A DNA stretch of 64,000 bases from Massilibacteroides sp. (GCF_028705895.1 NZ_JAQWCQ010000007.1:1-64000); one strand, 5' to 3'; shown: positions 52,114-61,170, counted from the first letter of the stretch. Made by a program: numbers and translations. The notes: generated by a model not told the origin, from the sequence alone.

Positions 52114-53574
52114 ATGAAAGCACTACTTATATTGGTTCTCCTTTTTTTTCTGACAGCTTGTTCAGGAAGTTTACCTTATGCAGAAGTTACAGATAGTCAG
52201 CCAAAGATAATCCCTGATTATCGTGAAGTAACAATACCATATAATATTGCTCCACTCAATTTTAAGTTACCAAATCGCTTAAAATCTATTCTGGTACTTA
52301 AAAGTCCTCAATCGGAAGTTCGTATAAATTCTAAAAATGGACAGTTTGAAATACCCCAAAAGAAATGGAGAAAATTAGTAGAAGAAGCAATTGAGGGAAA
52401 AATCGAATATACAATATATACTTATCAAGATAAGCGTTGGCTAAAAAATCTTCCATTTTCAATTTATATAGCAAAAGAGCCTATTGATACCCATATTGTT
52501 TATCGCAAAATTGCTCCCGGTTATAGAATGTGGGGTGAGATGGGTATTTATCAACGTAATCTCGAAAATTTTAATGAAGAAGCTTTTCTCACCAATAAAC
52601 ACACAAATAATAATTGCATGAATTGTCATTCTTTTTGCATGCAAAATCCTGACAAAATGCTATTTCATCAAAGATCAACTCATGGAGGAACCTACATTAT
52701 AGTTGATGGAGAGATAGAAAAATTAGATACAAAAACGAATAAACTAATTTCCGCTTTAGTTTATCCGGCCTGGCATCCGTCGGGACGTTTTGCTGCGTTC
52801 TCAGTAAATGAGACAAAACAAGATTTTCATTATACAGATCCTAACCGGGTAGAAGTTTATGACATGGCGTCAGACATAGTAATATATGATATAAAAAACC
52901 ATGAAATTAGATCAGACTCTCTCTTATTATCTAAAGAAAACATGGAAACATTCCCAACGTTCTCTCCTGATGGAACACGACTTTTCTTTTGTTCTGCGCC
53001 AACGTACCCTATGCCTGATTCTTATAGAAGTATTAAATATAATTTATTAAGTATCGATTTTGATCCGGACAGATGTGTTTTTGGGCATAGTATTGATACC
53101 CTATACAATGCCGCAAACGAAGGAAGAAGTGCAAAATTCCCCCGTATATCTCCTGATGGAAGATATCTTATGTACACAATATCTGACTATGGAAATTTCT
53201 CCATTTGGCATAAAGATGCAGATCTACAATTATTAGATTTAAAAACGGGAAAGGTAAACACCTTATCGGGGGTTAACAGTTCGGATGTTGAGAGTTATCA
53301 TTCGTGGAGCAGTAATAGCCGGTGGTTTGTTTTCAGTAGCCGCAGAGACGATGGGCTTTATACTCGCCCATATATTTGCTATATTGATCAAAACGGGAAG
53401 TGCGGAAAACCTTTCTTACTACCTCAAAAAAACACAGATTATTATGATAATATTTTAGTATCTTTCAACATCCCTGAACTTATTAAAGGAAAAATAGATA
53501 TAAACATGTACAAACTAACGCAAACAAGTAAATTGAAAAAATCAGATAAGATACAAATGAATACCGTTCATTAA
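52114..53574 (+). CDS. PD40/TolB-like beta-propeller lipoprotein with a CxxCH motif
   Basis: A 486-residue lipoprotein (signal and lipobox FFLTAC, Cys16). An N-terminal domain of ~150 residues (up to KEPIDTHIVYRKIAPGYRMW) precedes a CxxCH motif, C168-M-N-C-H172, followed by another Cys in HSFCM. The rest has PD40-type propeller strands (YPAWHPSGRFAAFSVNET, TFPTFSPDGTRLFFCSAP, KFPRISPDGRYLMYTISD, YHSWSSNSRWFVFSSRRDDGLYTRPYICYID). CxxCH is the covalent c-type haem site, so it may be a secreted cytochrome. Alternatively, the motif may bind a metal. I start at ATG 52114. An upstream in-frame ATG would overlap the membrane-protein gene by 140 nt. Confidence 0.8.
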   Translation: MKALLILVLLFFLTACSGSLPYAEVTDSQPKIIPDYREVTIPYNIAPLNFKLPNRLKSILVLKSPQSEVRINSKNGQFEIPQKKWRKLVEEAIEGKIEYTIYTYQDKRWLKNLPFSIYIAKEPIDTHIVYRKIAPGYRMWGEMGIYQRNLENFNEEAFLTNKHTNNNCMNCHSFCMQNPDKMLFHQRSTHGGTYIIVDGEIEKLDTKTNKLISALVYPAWHPSGRFAAFSVNETKQDFHYTDPNRVEVYDMASDIVIYDIKNHEIRSDSLLLSKENMETFPTFSPDGTRLFFCSAPTYPMPDSYRSIKYNLLSIDFDPDRCVFGHSIDTLYNAANEGRSAKFPRISPDGRYLMYTISDYGNFSIWHKDADLQLLDLKTGKVNTLSGVNSSDVESYHSWSSNSRWFVFSSRRDDGLYTRPYICYIDQNGKCGKPFLLPQKNTDYYDNILVSFNIPELIKGKIDINMYKLTQTSKLKKSDKIQMNTVH

Positions 53575-53715
53575 ATTCTTTCTTAATAGAGAATATGTTA
53601 GAATAAACTCTGAATAGTTTTACATATCAATTTATGTTTTTATTTTTACAAAAAACACCAAAAACAAGTTTTGTCATTTCATTAGTAAAAACAAGGATTC
53701 TCCGAAAAACCCGCA

Positions 53716-54291
53716 GTGAAAAAAATCGACATACATAACAATGAGGCTATTCAGCAGCAGTTAAAGACTGGAGACGAATCGGTTTTTGATGCGGTTTATA
53801 CTTTTTATTATGGACGGCTTTGTGCTTTTGCTGTGCAATATGTGGAGTTGGATGATGCTAAAGAGATTGTTCAAGAGGTTATGTTGTGGCTTTGGGAGAA
53901 TAGAGAGATGCTGATTCCTGAAATGTCTCTTAAATCGTTACTTTTCACAATGGTTAAGAATAAGAGTCTCAACAGTTTGGAACATGTTCAGGTTAAGCGA
54001 AAAGTGCATGAAAAGTTGTATGAAAAGTTTCGTTTGCAATTTGAAGATCCTGATTTCTATGTTTATGGAGAGTTGATGGGACTGGTAGATGAAGCTATAA
54101 AAAAACTTCCTGAAGAATACCGTAAAGCTTTTGAGATGAATCGATTTGATGGTCTTACTTATAATGAAATAGCTGAAATAGGAGGTGTATCCCCTAAGAC
54201 AATAGCTTATCGAATTACTCAAGCTCTAAAAATATTGCGAATCGAACTCAAAGATTATTTACCTCTGTTGATCTGGCTTCTTCATAAGTAG
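53716..54291 (+). CDS. ECF-type RNA polymerase sigma factor (SusCD-locus type)
   Basis: A 191-residue ECF sigma factor starting at GTG 53716. Region 2 is FYYGRLCAFAVQYVELDDAKEIVQEVMLWLWENREML. Region 4 is IKKLPEEYRKAFEMNRFDGLTYNEIAEIGGVSPKTIAYRITQALKILRIEL. The hydrophobic tail (DYLPLLIWLLHK) is typical of the Bacteroidetes sigma-70 subfamily that pairs with FecR. It lies 140 nt after the PD40 lipoprotein gene, at the end of the SusCD locus, whereas a FecR without a neighbouring sigma lies at the beginning. The two are probably partners, an unusual bracket arrangement. It converges with the PHP phosphatase gene. Confidence 0.9.
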   Translation: MKKIDIHNNEAIQQQLKTGDESVFDAVYTFYYGRLCAFAVQYVELDDAKEIVQEVMLWLWENREMLIPEMSLKSLLFTMVKNKSLNSLEHVQVKRKVHEKLYEKFRLQFEDPDFYVYGELMGLVDEAIKKLPEEYRKAFEMNRFDGLTYNEIAEIGGVSPKTIAYRITQALKILRIELKDYLPLLIWLLHK

Positions 54292-54357
54292 CTTATTAAC
54301 TCCTGCTTCACACACAGTATTCAAAATATCCGGGAACTTACGCAGATAACTCTCTGG

Positions 54358-55203
54358 TTAGAATGGAACATCCGTCCAATTACCATTAATAAGTTCACGG
54401 GTGGAAGTAAAACCATGATCTTTCAACAAACGAAAGGCTTCTTCTCTCCCATCATTAACCAAATTAGGAAAATGACAATCTGAATTAACCATTACCGGAA
54501 TATCCAATTCTCTGATCAAAGAGAAGAACTGTTTGTGCGGATACGTATGCTGTTTACGAGTCACATTCTTGGTGTTGATCTCAATCATCAGCCCTTTTTC
54601 GGCAATCAGATGGATATAGTTTTTTACGTGGTTTACGTACCAATCTTCTTCCAAAGAGAAACCATCACAACGATGTCCGTTCATGTAGATTTTATCCATA
54701 TGACCTACAATGTCGATTCCTCCTCTTTCAATCATATCCATAGAAGATTCGTAATAACGTTTCACCAATCGTTTCACATCACCTCCAAAATGGACTTTTA
54801 CAGCACGTTCAAAATCCTCAAACGGACCATCTATACTGACCATATTTACTTCTATCAACTCTTCTGCCACAGGTATAAAATGAACCGAGCCGATACGATA
54901 ATCCAAAGGCATTTCCTGAAAATAGGGTATGGATGGATTATAAGTATTGTCTAAATAATCAATCTCCAAGCTTGTATAAAGTTCAATCCGATCTTTATAC
55001 TTTTCTTTTAGATAAGCGGTATGCTCCAGGTAAACCGGAAGATCAGCAGCCGACATATTCCAGTTTGTTTCAAAAGGCAACGGAGAGTGAGAAGAAAAGC
55101 CAAATGATTTAAAGCCTGCTGACAGCGCAAACTTAACAAAATCTTCCGGCGTGCTTCTTCCATCACAGAAGAGGCTATGACTATGATAATTGCTCAGATA
55201 CAT
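54358..55203 (-). CDS. PHP-domain histidinol-phosphatase (HisK/HisJ type)
   Basis: A 281-residue PHP-family phosphoesterase. Metal-binding motifs are NYHSHSLFCDG near the N-terminus, GFSSHSPLPFE, SLEIDYLD, RIGSVHFIP, DIVGHMDKIYM, and the C-terminal NSDCHFPNLV. These match bacterial PHP-type histidinol-phosphatases, which release histidinol from histidinol phosphate in histidine synthesis. No other his genes are near, so a different phosphoester substrate is possible. A bidirectional-looking hairpin separates it from kbl. Confidence 0.88.
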   Translation of the reverse strand: MYLSNYHSHSLFCDGRSTPEDFVKFALSAGFKSFGFSSHSPLPFETNWNMSAADLPVYLEHTAYLKEKYKDRIELYTSLEIDYLDNTYNPSIPYFQEMPLDYRIGSVHFIPVAEELIEVNMVSIDGPFEDFERAVKVHFGGDVKRLVKRYYESSMDMIERGGIDIVGHMDKIYMNGHRCDGFSLEEDWYVNHVKNYIHLIAEKGLMIEINTKNVTRKQHTYPHKQFFSLIRELDIPVMVNSDCHFPNLVNDGREEAFRLLKDHGFTSTRELINGNWTDVPF

Positions 55204-55230
55204 AATTCATTTTTGATTGTTACATCAATG

Positions 55231-55274
55231 AAAAAGGGCAACCGGTAGAAATGTTCTATCGATTGCCCTTTTTT
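55231..55274 (-). terminator. Rho-independent terminator of kbl
   Basis: AAAAAGGGCAACCGGTAGAA (55231-55250) pairs with 55254-55274. Read on the minus strand, the stem of GGGCAA/TTGCCC follows the kbl stop by about 17 nt and ends in TTTTT. The A/T-rich flanks on both sides would let it work in both directions. Confidence 0.75.
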
Positions 55275-55290
55275 ATGTGTTTTTTAGGGC

Positions 55291-56481
55291 TTATTTTATA
55301 ACATTAAGCTCTTTTCCTACTTTTATGAATGCGGCAATGGCTTTATCCAAATGTTCACGTTCATGTCCGGCAGAAAGCTGTACGCGAATACGTGCTTGTT
55401 CTTTCGGAACAACAGGATAATAAAAACCGGTCACATAGATACCTTCTTCCTGCATACGGGCGGCAAAATCCTGAGATAGTTTTGCATCATACAGCATAAC
55501 CGCACAAATTGCAGACTGAGTTGGCTTAATATCAAATCCCGCAGCAAGCATCTTCTCACGGAAATAGCTTACATTATCTACTAATTTCGTATGAAGGCTG
55601 TCTGATTCATTCAGTATCTTAAACATTTCCAGACTTGCACCCACAATAGCCGGAGCCAAAGAGTTAGAGAACAAATAAGGACGAGAACGTTGACGCAGCA
55701 TAGAAATTATTTCTTTCTTGCCTGTAGTGAAGCCTCCCATCGCACCACCGAAAGCTTTACCAAGCGTACCGGTATAGATATCTATTTTATCATGACAGTT
55801 AAATTGCTCAGCTACACCCCTACCCGTTTTACCGACTACACCGGCAGAATGAGATTCGTCAACCATCACTAAGGCATCATATTTTTCAGCCAAAGCACAA
55901 ATTTTATCCATCGGAGCAACATTTCCATCCATAGAAAAGACTCCATCAGTAGCAATAATACGGAAACGTTGTGCCTGAGCTTCTTTTAGACAACGTTCTA
56001 AGTCGTCCATATCCGCATTAGCATAACGATAACGCTTAGCTTTACAAAGTCTCACGCCATCAATAATAGAAGCATGATTCAAAGCGTCAGAGATTATAGC
56101 ATCTTCTTCACTTAAAAGAGGTTCAAACAAACCACCGTTGGCATCAAAACATGCAGCATAAAGAATGGTGTCTTCTGTTTTAAAATAATCAGAAACGGCA
56201 GCTTCCAATTGTTTGTGTAAATCTTGCGTTCCACAAATAAAGCGCACGGACGACATTCCATAACCATGTGAATCCATGGTAGCCTTGGCAGCCTGAATAA
56301 GACGTTTATTATCCGAAAGCCCCAAGTAATTATTTGCACAAAAATTCAACACTTCAGAAGTGTGATTCACGTTAATGGCAGCTCTTTGCGGCGTAGTAAT
56401 AATACGCTCTTCCTTATATAGGCCTGCCTCTCTGATATTATTCAGTTCTGCCTGAAGGAAGTCTTTCATTTTTCCATACAT
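55291..56481 (-). CDS. kbl: Glycine C-acetyltransferase (2-amino-3-ketobutyrate CoA ligase)
   Basis: A ~396-residue PLP enzyme of the alpha-oxoamine synthase family: NYLGLSDNKRLIQAAKATMDSHGYGMSSVRFICGTQDLHKQLE, DALNHASIIDGVRL, VMVDESHSAGVVGKTGRG, and the PLP lysine in IYTGTLGKAFGGAMGG. It converts 2-amino-3-ketobutyrate plus CoA to glycine plus acetyl-CoA. I start at ATG 56481 (MYGKMKDFLQ). The ATG at 56523 lies upstream of the promoter -7 box and would not be transcribed. The divergent neighbour supplies the substrate. Confidence 0.95.
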   Translation of the reverse strand: MYGKMKDFLQAELNNIREAGLYKEERIITTPQRAAINVNHTSEVLNFCANNYLGLSDNKRLIQAAKATMDSHGYGMSSVRFICGTQDLHKQLEAAVSDYFKTEDTILYAACFDANGGLFEPLLSEEDAIISDALNHASIIDGVRLCKAKRYRYANADMDDLERCLKEAQAQRFRIIATDGVFSMDGNVAPMDKICALAEKYDALVMVDESHSAGVVGKTGRGVAEQFNCHDKIDIYTGTLGKAFGGAMGGFTTGKKEIISMLRQRSRPYLFSNSLAPAIVGASLEMFKILNESDSLHTKLVDNVSYFREKMLAAGFDIKPTQSAICAVMLYDAKLSQDFAARMQEEGIYVTGFYYPVVPKEQARIRVQLSAGHEREHLDKAIAAFIKVGKELNVIK

Positions 56482-56511
56482 ATGCGTGTGTTTTCTGTTT
56501 ATTTTCACATA

Positions 56512-56548
56512 CAAAGGTGACATTTTTTATTTATTCTCCATACCTTTG
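56512..56548. promoter_or_regulatory. Divergent promoters of kbl (minus) and tdh (plus)
   Basis: On the minus strand CACCTTTG (56512-56519) is one base off TAnnTTTG and lies 30 nt before the kbl ATG at 56481. On the plus strand TACCTTTG (56541-56548) is a full match, 38 nt before the tdh ATG at 56587. The two -7 boxes are 21 nt apart, suited to joint control of the threonine-degradation pair. Confidence 0.6.
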
Positions 56549-56586
56549 TTGCAGAAAAAACGTATATTACTTAAACAAAAAACTTA

Positions 56587-57540
56587 ATGAAGAATGTATT
56601 AGTGATCGGTGCCACTGGTCAGATTGGTTCAGAATTAACCATGGAATTGCGCAAACGCTATAATGGGAATATAGTTGCCGGCTATATACCCGGTGCGGAG
56701 CCTAAAGGTGAATTATTGGAGTCCGGACCATCTGCTGTTGTGGATATAACAAACGATCAACAAATCGCCGAAACGGTATCGAAATATAATATCGATACGA
56801 TTTACAATCTTGCCGCCTTATTATCTGCTGTTGCAGAATCAAAGCCACAATTAGCCTGGAAAATTGGAATGGGAGGACTTTTCAACGTATTGGAAGTTGC
56901 CCGTGAAAAGAATTGCGCTGTTTTCACACCAAGTTCAATCGGTGTATTCGGCAATAATACGCCCAAAGACAAAACTCCGCAAGACACTATCCGCAATCCA
57001 CGTACGATGTATGGAGTAACTAAAGTTTCCGGAGAACTTTTAAGCGATTATTATTTCATCCGTTTTGGAGTAGATACCCGCTCAGTTCGTTTCCCCGGGT
57101 TGATTTCTTACGTAACACCTCCGGGTGGAGGTACAACAGACTATGCTGTGGATATTTACTACGAAGCAGTTAAAACAGGACATTTTGTTTGTCCGATTGC
57201 AGCCGGCACATTCATGGATATGATGTATATGCCGGACGGACTTCATGCAGCAATCCAGATTATGGAAGCTGATCCGTCTCGTTTGAAACACCGCAACTCA
57301 TTCAATATCGCAGCGATGAGTTTTGATCCAGAAATTATTGCAGGTAATATCCGCAAATATATACCGGAGTTTACTATGGAATATAAAGTAGATCCGTTAC
57401 GTCAGGCAATTGCAGAATCATGGCCTAATTCACTGGATGACACATGTGCCCGTGAAGAATGGGACTGGCAACCACAATACACATTAGACATGATGACGCA
57501 AGATATGCTTGCTAAACTCAAAGCGCGATTTAACAAATAG
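56587..57540 (+). CDS. tdh: L-threonine 3-dehydrogenase, short-chain (epimerase-like) type
   Basis: A 317-residue extended-SDR protein with the Rossmann motif VLVIGATGQIGSELTMELRK, NLAALLSAVAESKPQLAWKI, catalytic Ser/Thr in FTPSSIGVFG, YxxxK in RTMYGVTKVSGE, and PGLISYVTPPGGGTTDYAVDIYYEAVKTGHF. These motifs identify the UDP-galactose-epimerase-related threonine dehydrogenase, which oxidises L-threonine to 2-amino-3-ketobutyrate with NAD+. Its divergent partner kbl completes the pathway to glycine and acetyl-CoA. A strong terminator follows. Confidence 0.93.
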   Translation: MKNVLVIGATGQIGSELTMELRKRYNGNIVAGYIPGAEPKGELLESGPSAVVDITNDQQIAETVSKYNIDTIYNLAALLSAVAESKPQLAWKIGMGGLFNVLEVAREKNCAVFTPSSIGVFGNNTPKDKTPQDTIRNPRTMYGVTKVSGELLSDYYFIRFGVDTRSVRFPGLISYVTPPGGGTTDYAVDIYYEAVKTGHFVCPIAAGTFMDMMYMPDGLHAAIQIMEADPSRLKHRNSFNIAAMSFDPEIIAGNIRKYIPEFTMEYKVDPLRQAIAESWPNSLDDTCAREEWDWQPQYTLDMMTQDMLAKLKARFNK

Positions 57541-57556
57541 AACTGTAAGAAGAAAT

Positions 57557-57603
57557 AGTAAAGGCATTTTGGTAGGTTTATCAAAATGCCTTTACTGTTT
57601 TTT
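57557..57603 (+). terminator. Rho-independent terminator of tdh
   Basis: AGTAAAGGCATTTTG (57557-57571) pairs exactly with 57582-57596, followed by GTTTTTT, 17 nt after the stop. Confidence 0.9.
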
Positions 57604-57655
57604 ACAAATACTATACGAAATCCGACATTAATAACCGTCAAATGTGTTTTTTGGT

Positions 57656-57663
57656 TACTTTTG
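57656..57663 (+). promoter_or_regulatory. -7 promoter element of the folC operon (TActTTTG)
   Basis: TACTTTTG is a full TAnnTTTG match, 19 nt before the folC ATG at 57683. Confidence 0.6.
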
Positions 57664-57682
57664 TGAAAACAATGTAACACAT

Positions 57683-59002
57683 ATGACTTACGAAGAGACG
57701 CTGCACTACCTTTACACCAGTACACCTGTGTTCCAGCATGTCGGAGCAAATGCCTATAAACCGGGATTAGGAACAAGTATAGCGTTAGACAAGCATTTTA
57801 GTCATCCGCACCGCGCCTATAAAACCATACATGTGGCCGGAACAAACGGGAAGGGTTCAACAAGCCACCTGCTTGCTGCGATCTTACAGGCGAGCGGTTA
57901 CAAAACAGGGCTATATACCTCTCCTCACTTAGTAGATTTCCGCGAGCGTATCCGCGTGAACGGGAAGATGATCCCTCAGGAATATGTGATTCAATTTGTC
58001 GAAAAACACGGTTCTTTCTTTGAAGCTCTGCATCCATCTTTTTTTGAATTAACGTCCACCCTCGCTTTTGATTATTTCAGAACGGAACGGGTGGATTTTG
58101 CTATTATAGAAGTTGGACTTGGCGGCAGATTGGACAGTACAAATATTATCACTCCTGAATTAAGTATTATTACAAATATTAGTCTTGACCATACTCAATT
58201 TCTTGGTAACACGTTAGAAGCAATAGCGTTTGAAAAGGCAGGTATCATTAAATCTGAAGTACCGGTCGTCATCGGAGAAAGAGGAACTGAGGAAGTCAAG
58301 AATGTTTTCCTATCCAAAGCTGCATCCGAAAACGCACCAATCTATCTTGCGGAAGAGGAAGACCTGCTCCAGGAATCCATTCTAAAAGAAAACGGACATT
58401 GGAGCTATCAGTCAACCGATTTTGGTGAAATAGAAGGAGAATTAGGTGGTGCAGTCCAGAGTCACAACACAAAAACTGTTTTATCTGCTGTAAGACAACT
58501 AATCCGTTCTGGATTTAGTATTTCTGATGAAGCAGTAAAAAAAGGTTTTGCAGAAGTAGTTGAGATGACGGGACTAATGGGAAGATGGCAGGTAATGCAA
58601 GAAAACCCTTTGGTTGTCTGTGACACCGGACACAATATTGGAGGATGGGAATATTTATCCCCACAATTACAAGAAAAGCAGAAACAATACAAGCAGCTGC
58701 GTCTGATAGTTGGCATGGTAAATGATAAAGATATAAACGGAGTATTGAGCCTCATGCCTCAAAATGCGATCTATTATTTCACTCAACCCTCTGTTGAACG
58801 GGCAATGCCGGTGGATACATTTGCAGAAACAGCAAAACAACATGGGCTGACCGGCACTTCTTATTCAACAGTAAGAGAGGCTGTAAAAGCAGCCTTTAGC
58901 GATGCTGATTCTGACGATCTTATATTTATCGGAGGCAGTAGTTTTATCGTTGCAGATGCGATTCCTTTATTTGATCATTCAAACAATTTAATAAATAATT
59001 AA
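57683..59002 (+). CDS. folC: Bifunctional folylpolyglutamate/dihydrofolate synthase
   Basis: A ~439-residue Mur-ligase-family enzyme with P-loop HVAGTNGKGSTSHLLAAIL, the omega-loop region YTSPHLVDFRERIRVNG, IIEVGLGGRLDSTNII, and the C-terminal MGRWQVMQENPLVVCDTGHNIGGW. It adds glutamate to dihydropteroate and to folates. The start is ATG 57683 (MTYEETLHYLY). The in-frame ATG at 57644 lies upstream of the promoter box. The MFS gene follows 3 nt after the stop. Confidence 0.95.
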   Translation: MTYEETLHYLYTSTPVFQHVGANAYKPGLGTSIALDKHFSHPHRAYKTIHVAGTNGKGSTSHLLAAILQASGYKTGLYTSPHLVDFRERIRVNGKMIPQEYVIQFVEKHGSFFEALHPSFFELTSTLAFDYFRTERVDFAIIEVGLGGRLDSTNIITPELSIITNISLDHTQFLGNTLEAIAFEKAGIIKSEVPVVIGERGTEEVKNVFLSKAASENAPIYLAEEEDLLQESILKENGHWSYQSTDFGEIEGELGGAVQSHNTKTVLSAVRQLIRSGFSISDEAVKKGFAEVVEMTGLMGRWQVMQENPLVVCDTGHNIGGWEYLSPQLQEKQKQYKQLRLIVGMVNDKDINGVLSLMPQNAIYYFTQPSVERAMPVDTFAETAKQHGLTGTSYSTVREAVKAAFSDADSDDLIFIGGSSFIVADAIPLFDHSNNLINN

Positions 59003-59005
59003 CCT

Positions 59006-60355
59006 ATGGTAGAGAAAGTACACAAGAAACTAAACGATTCTCCGGTAGCACGATGGAGTGTTTTAGCAATCGTTTCATTAACAATGTTATGCGGTTACTT
59101 CCTGACGGATGTAATGGCACCTATGAAATCATTATTAGAAGAAGAACTGGGTTGGGGAAGCGCAGATTACGGCTTCTTTACAAGTGCATACAGTTGGTTT
59201 AACGTTGCTTTGTTTATGCTCATTGTCAGCGGAATAATCTTAGATAAAAAAGGACCACGTTTCACAGGAGTTCTTGCTTGTGTATTGATGCTCATCGGCT
59301 GTAGTTTGAAATATTACGCTATCTCGGACTATTTCACAATGACCGGAGAAATTTTCGGATGGCCTGCCCGGGTTATGGTTGCGGCAATTGGCTATGCGAT
59401 CTTCGGGGTCGGGGTCGAAACGGCAGGGATTACAGTTACAAAAATCATTGCCCGTTGGTTTAAGGGATACGAAATTGCTTTAGCAATGGGATTACAAGTA
59501 GCTGTTGCCCGTATCGGAACAACTATTGCATTATCTGTGACCGTTCCTATTGCAAAATATTTCGATAGCCTGTCTGCTCCTATTCTGTTAGCGTTGGTTC
59601 TACTTTGTATCGGGTTGATTTCTTTCCTTGTATTTACAGTAGCTGATCGCCGATTGGATGCTTCTATAAAGGAAACTGCTTCACCAGAAGACTCCTTCCA
59701 GATGAGAGATATTCTTTCTATTGTCAAAAACAAAGGATTCTGGTTGGTAGCCTTGCTTTGCGTCTTGTTTTATTCAGCCGTTTTCCCATTTTTGAAATAT
59801 GCGACAGACCTGATGGTGAATAAATATGACGTACCGGTTGAGCTTGCCGGTAACATTCCGGCTATGTTGCCATTTGGGACGATGCTGTTAACTCCATTTT
59901 TCGGTGGACTTTATGACCGGAAAGGACGCGGAGCATCCATTATGATTCTTGGAGCAATTCTATTGATCGTAGTTCACCTGCTCTTCGCTATGCCATTCCT
60001 GAATGTATGGTGGTTTGCGGCCTTTATCATGGTAATTTTAGGTATCGCCTTCTCTTTAGTTCCTTCTGCTATGTGGCCATCTGTTCCGAAAATCATACCT
60101 CAACGCCAATTAGGTACAGCTTATGCTTTAATTTTCTGGGTACAGAACATAGGTTTGGGAGGAGTACCTGCTCTAATCGGCTGGGTATTGGAAACGTATT
60201 GTAAAACGGGCGATGCTGCTAAACCATATGACTATACGATTCCGATGCTCATATTCGCGACATTCGGTGTTTTGGCTTTATTTGTTGCTCTTATGTTGAA
60301 AGCTGAAGACAAAAAGAAAGGATACGGTCTCGAATTACCGAATATTAAAGCTTGA
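59006..60355 (+). CDS. MFS transporter of unknown substrate
   Basis: A 449-residue, 12-helix major facilitator protein (RWSVLAIVSLTMLCGYFLTDVMAPMKSLLEEELGWGSADYGFFTSAYSWFNVALFMLI, GIILDKKGPRFTGV, RWFKGYEIALAMGLQVAVARIGTTIAL, GTMLLTPFFGGLYDRKGRGASIMILGAIL). The DKKGPR and DRKGRG loops are the MFS signature. The overall pattern resembles the MFSD1-like group. It lies between folC and ispE with gaps of 3 and 5 nt, so it is co-transcribed, but this does not define a substrate. Confidence 0.88.
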   Translation: MVEKVHKKLNDSPVARWSVLAIVSLTMLCGYFLTDVMAPMKSLLEEELGWGSADYGFFTSAYSWFNVALFMLIVSGIILDKKGPRFTGVLACVLMLIGCSLKYYAISDYFTMTGEIFGWPARVMVAAIGYAIFGVGVETAGITVTKIIARWFKGYEIALAMGLQVAVARIGTTIALSVTVPIAKYFDSLSAPILLALVLLCIGLISFLVFTVADRRLDASIKETASPEDSFQMRDILSIVKNKGFWLVALLCVLFYSAVFPFLKYATDLMVNKYDVPVELAGNIPAMLPFGTMLLTPFFGGLYDRKGRGASIMILGAILLIVVHLLFAMPFLNVWWFAAFIMVILGIAFSLVPSAMWPSVPKIIPQRQLGTAYALIFWVQNIGLGGVPALIGWVLETYCKTGDAAKPYDYTIPMLIFATFGVLALFVALMLKAEDKKKGYGLELPNIKA

Positions 60356-60360
60356 TATAA

Positions 60361-61170
60361 ATGATTTGTTTTCCGAATGCAAAGATCAACCTTGGGCTAA
60401 ACGTTATTGAGAAACGCCCCGATGGCTATCATAACTTAGAGACAATCTTCTATCCGATTCCTATAAAAGATGCGTTAGAAATTGTCCCAGCCCGGGAGTT
60501 CTCTTTTTCTCAAACAGGAATTGAGATCACCGGACCGATTGAGAAGAATCTCGTAATAAAGGCTCTTGATTTGCTAAAGGCTCGTTTCGATATTCCTCCT
60601 ATAGAAATTCATCTTCTAAAAGCCATTCCTTTTGGAGCAGGTTTAGGAGGAGGTTCTTCAGATGCGGCTTTTATGCTGAAACTGTTGAACGATTTCTGCA
60701 CATTCGGGTTGAAAGAGGAAGAGCTGGAAACTCTGGCAGCTTCGATTGGTGCTGATTGCCCGTTTTTCGTACGGAACAAACCTGTCTTTGCATCCGGAAC
60801 TGGAAATATATTTACTCCGGTAGAAGTATCACTGAAGGGTTATCATCTATGTCTGGTAAAGCCGGACATAGCTGTATCTACCCCTGAGGCTTACTCGTCA
60901 ATAACCCCTCTTCGTCCTCAGATAAACATCAAGGATATCATTGTACGCCCTGTCTCAGAATGGAAGGAACTCTTAGTAAACGATTTTGAAAAAAGTATAT
61001 TCCCCCGTTATCCGGAAATAAAAAACATAAAGGAAAAGCTCTATGAAGCAGGCGCTGTTTATGCGGCTATGTCCGGCTCGGGTTCTTCTGTATTCGGACT
61101 TTTTGAGAAAGCCGTTTCGATGAAACAAATTTTTCCAAAGCATTATGTGTGGGAAGGAATATTGGTCTAA
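60361..61170 (+). CDS. ispE: 4-diphosphocytidyl-2-C-methyl-D-erythritol kinase
   Basis: A 269-residue GHMP kinase: FPNAKINLGLNVIEKRPDGYHNLETIFYPI at the N-terminus, ATP-binding loop PFGAGLGGGSSDAAFML and C-terminal motif AAMSGSGSSVFGLF. It phosphorylates CDP-methylerythritol in the non-mevalonate isoprenoid pathway. It follows the MFS gene by 5 nt and is followed 19 nt later by the S9 peptidase gene. Confidence 0.96.
   Translation: MICFPNAKINLGLNVIEKRPDGYHNLETIFYPIPIKDALEIVPAREFSFSQTGIEITGPIEKNLVIKALDLLKARFDIPPIEIHLLKAIPFGAGLGGGSSDAAFMLKLLNDFCTFGLKEEELETLAASIGADCPFFVRNKPVFASGTGNIFTPVEVSLKGYHLCLVKPDIAVSTPEAYSSITPLRPQINIKDIIVRPVSEWKELLVNDFEKSIFPRYPEIKNIKEKLYEAGAVYAAMSGSGSSVFGLFEKAVSMKQIFPKHYVWEGILV

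Noticed and set aside
44112-53574. Classical polysaccharide utilisation locus
   Set aside because: SusC and SusD are present but no glycoside hydrolase, lyase, sulfatase or surface glycan-binding protein gene is nearby, so a glycan substrate is not supported.
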